From the NCBI GenBank assembly GCA_016859345.1, contig CM029121.1, forward strand, positions 11,597,411-11,661,410: DNA of 64,000 bases, given 5' to 3'. The DNA comes from Istiophorus platypterus (Eukaryota > Chordata > Actinopteri > Istiophoriformes > Istiophoridae). Below, one piece after another: positions 61,740 through 64,000 of this stretch. The notes beneath the pieces are model-generated. The model saw only the letters and a list, made by a program, of their open reading frames with translations, made no database searches and was not told where the DNA came from. Every line of letters starts with the position of its first letter. The first letter of the stretch is position 1. The translations under genes were made by a program, and so were the position numbers.

Positions 61740-62050
61740 AGGTTGCACTCTTCCATTAGATCAATACTTCACTGATGTCTGGAGGAGTGTAATGGCCACC
61801 AGTGCCCCCCAGGGAGCACAACCACAGCTCTGTGCTGAGCACCGGGCTCCCTGATGACCTGGAGGCCTGGCCCACAATTGACCTCAGAGCTAACGACCAG
61901 ACCAATTAGTACAGGCTCTCTCCAGAGCCTACCTGTCTGCACATCTGATCAGGATGCCACACAGTCAAGCTGAGGCCCGGCTCTTTTTCAGCATGTGGCC
62001 ACAGATGGGCTGCATCTTAACCAATTTGAGGACATGGTATGCACAGTAAA
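61740..62050. promoter_or_regulatory. GC-richer island, candidate conserved non-coding element
   Basis: The block stands out against AT-rich flanks. I translated the plus strand in three frames: each is interrupted by stops in the first part, and no recognisable peptide appears, so an exon is unlikely unless very short. It contains CTGGAGGCCTGGC, CCAATTAG and several CAGAGCCT-like phrases. Constraint or an old GC-rich repeat are the two options. Confidence 0.25.
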
Positions 62051-64000
62051 ACCACATCAGAATTATTTGCAGTATAAAATCATGTTGATGGTGCTTAAAC
62101 ACATGACACAGTGAAATACACAAAAGACGACCTATTAATATAGCTGCAAATAGTTTGAGAGAGTCACCGTAGCTCTGCTCATTAGGTAGGCTCTATTTAT
62201 ATTGTAATACTAAGTCAGATGTCTCAGGTGACTAAATAAAACATAAGCCTAATCGTGTAAAGTTGTTATTTTAAAGTTAGAATGTAAATTCTTTCATTTT
62301 TAAGTCCCTCATATCACTCATCATGCATCATGCAACATTCACTGATATAGACATAAGGGGAACAATCACCTCAAAATAGCATTGATTTTTTTTGTAGTTA
62401 TATATGTCTAAATAAACCACAATTCATTTTGACAGTACAGTCAGGAAATATCAATAAGGTAACCATCACTTTGGTTAGACCACATTATGAATATCCCTCA
62501 GAAGGACTGTGTTAAACCGCTACATACTACAGATTACCTACTACCTAATTGTAGTATATTGCTTTGTTTGGTGTTGCTAACCAAATGCAATTTCTGGCCT
62601 TTGGTGCCATTCATCCCCATTATTCATGCTAGTATTCCTTGCTCAAGCTAACTACGGTGTGTGACAGGGTGTCACAGACTGTAGTTGCAGGGGAAATGTG
62701 AATGATGCAATTGAATTGGACCTTTTGCCCAGAGGCTCTCATGGCTCAGATGTTTTCAGAAAACATAGTTTGGGTACAGTTAAATTTCATGTAGCCAAAC
62801 ACATCTACAGGACCTTTTTGTAAATTAGCCTCTGCTTCTGCTTTGAGCAGAACATGGAAAAATGGCATTATATATATATATATATATTTTTTTTTGTGTA
62901 TGTTGTGTGTGTGTATATATGGGTGTGTTTGGACAGAGAGAGAGGGAGAGAGAGTGAGAGAGAGATTTACTGTTAGCTACCACAAAGCCTCTGCAGCTAG
63001 ATAAATCTCTCTCTTGTGACAAAGCTGGTATTGCAATCCTTTTACAGCGCTTGTGACTACCGGGCATTTGTGATCAACAATTTTGCTATTGTTTTTGTGT
63101 TACACTGCTCTTTCATCATTCCATGAGTTTAAACTTCAAGGGGGGAAGTAGTTTTGTTCAGTTTATTTTTTATTATCGTTATTATTAAATGTTCAATTAG
63201 TCCTAAGTCTGCCTACCATCATATTGTTGAAAGCTAAAATAATTGCATAAGGCGGTTCCCTAGCTACATATACAAAATAACAATGAGGTGAAGCTTTCCT
63301 GAAGTTTACAAGAAGAATTGGAAGCTGAAATGCAGGAATTGCATATTCATCAATAAACAGCATAACAAATATAGCACATCTTGATGCTTTTGATGACACA
63401 TAAATACATATTTCTACACTCAATAGTTAGTTAATTTTTACATATGAGCCTGCAGTGCTGCAAATGGAGATCTCTCAGCCAGTGTAGCCAGACATAAATG
63501 GAGAGCAATGGTGTGAGTGTGCAGAAAATTTTTATTTTACTATAACAAGAAAAAAATAACAAGAACAAAAAAAACAAGCTAACTAAATGCTGCTCAGTCT
63601 TTCCTTAGAGGAAACTGTCCATTCAGTCAGCAGCTGATAACAGCAGTACCCTCTCAGCAAAACATGAGCAACAGGCAATGGCATTAGTTTATTGTCTGTA
63701 GGCTACTTTACTTTGAATGGCAGCATAATATATATAAGTGCTCCACTGAATCGAAAATAAAAAGAGATGAAAAGAGTGTTATCACAGTTATGTGGGTAAA
63801 TATGATGCTGAAGCCAGCAGGCAATTGATTTAGCTTTCCACAGACACTGCAAATATTCACACCTCTATATTAGCACGTTATAAATTATTTTTTTAGTCAT
63901 TTCACAAACTGAAAAGTAAGAGTTGAGGTTTTGCAATGGACTCCGCAAATTGTGTCTTTGCCGTGAGATTACCAGGCAACAAGAGGAGACTCCAAGGACT
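62051..64000. other. Unassigned non-coding DNA with simple repeats
   Basis: Includes a compound simple repeat at 62869-62965 (listed separately). The rest to the window end shows only short frames and no transposon or RNA features. Confidence 0.5.
62869..62965. repeat. Compound (TA)n-T-(GT)n-(GA)n microsatellite
   Basis: A 19-bp TA run passes into T9, then a GT-rich section, a second short TATATA, and an imperfect GA run at 62935-62965. Confidence 0.9.

Noticed and set aside
1..64000. CRISPR array, prokaryotic operon, phage or plasmid module
   Set aside because: There are no regularly spaced repeats, co-directional gene strings or Shine-Dalgarno-led frames. All evidence points to vertebrate nuclear DNA.

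Overview
This window looks like euchromatic, AT-rich intergenic or deep-intronic DNA from a ray-finned (teleost, probably percomorph-like) fish. The assignment rests on its repeats: fossil non-LTR retrotransposons of kinds abundant in fish (an R2/NeSL-type element and two L2/CR1-superfamily elements), a TTAA-bounded inverted-repeat MITE, a solo LTR, a dispersed 'GCTAACATGCT' repeat of the sort scattered through fish introns, and long TG, ATT and TTG microsatellites. Nothing resembles bacterial, viral or plasmid organisation: there are no operons, ribosome binding sites, CRISPR arrays or tRNA/rRNA genes. The open reading frames are short, mostly 60-120 codons, scattered on both strands and mostly without recognisable domains. 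I find no intact protein-coding gene.

Layout. 1-3179: AT-rich DNA with two direct copies (773-891 and 1651-1771) of a ~120 bp repeat. 3180-4934: decayed minus-strand LINE whose remnants run from an upstream linker through reverse transcriptase to a C-terminal endonuclease-like segment. 4935-12929: unassigned DNA with a 12-bp-arm hairpin and a weak tRNA-like SINE candidate. 12930-16062: nested retrotransposons, with a plus-strand LINE split by a minus-strand LINE. 17490-18011: solo LTR on the minus strand, with TG...CA ends, a duplicated U3 motif, a TATA box and a poly(A) signal in the expected order. 18012-23752: mostly unassigned, with two stretches that look like conserved non-coding DNA and a 26-bp palindrome holding two STAT-type motifs. 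23753-24077: 325-bp MITE. 24590-24780: SINE-like fragment. 24871-24964: 40-bp tandem repeat and hairpin. 25205-25390: LINE C-terminal remnant. 26400-28365: regulatory-looking sequence and a 73-bp TG run. 34142-34500 and 40413-40640: two opposite-orientation copies of one dispersed repeat. From about 32 kb to 62 kb, blocks rich in homeodomain, octamer, Fox or palindromic motifs alternate with featureless AT-rich DNA.

Function. Nothing here forms a pathway. The most plausible biology is a cis-regulatory landscape or large intron in which transposon fossils have accumulated between possible enhancers. The enhancer candidates are inferences from base composition and motif content, with no alignment, and carry low confidence. 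One isolated TATA box/ATG/splice-donor arrangement at 51240-51293 is the only hint of a promoter with a first exon. LINE, MITE and dispersed-repeat calls rest on recognised protein motifs, internal symmetry or duplicates within the window. Family names finer than those given would need a repeat-library search.
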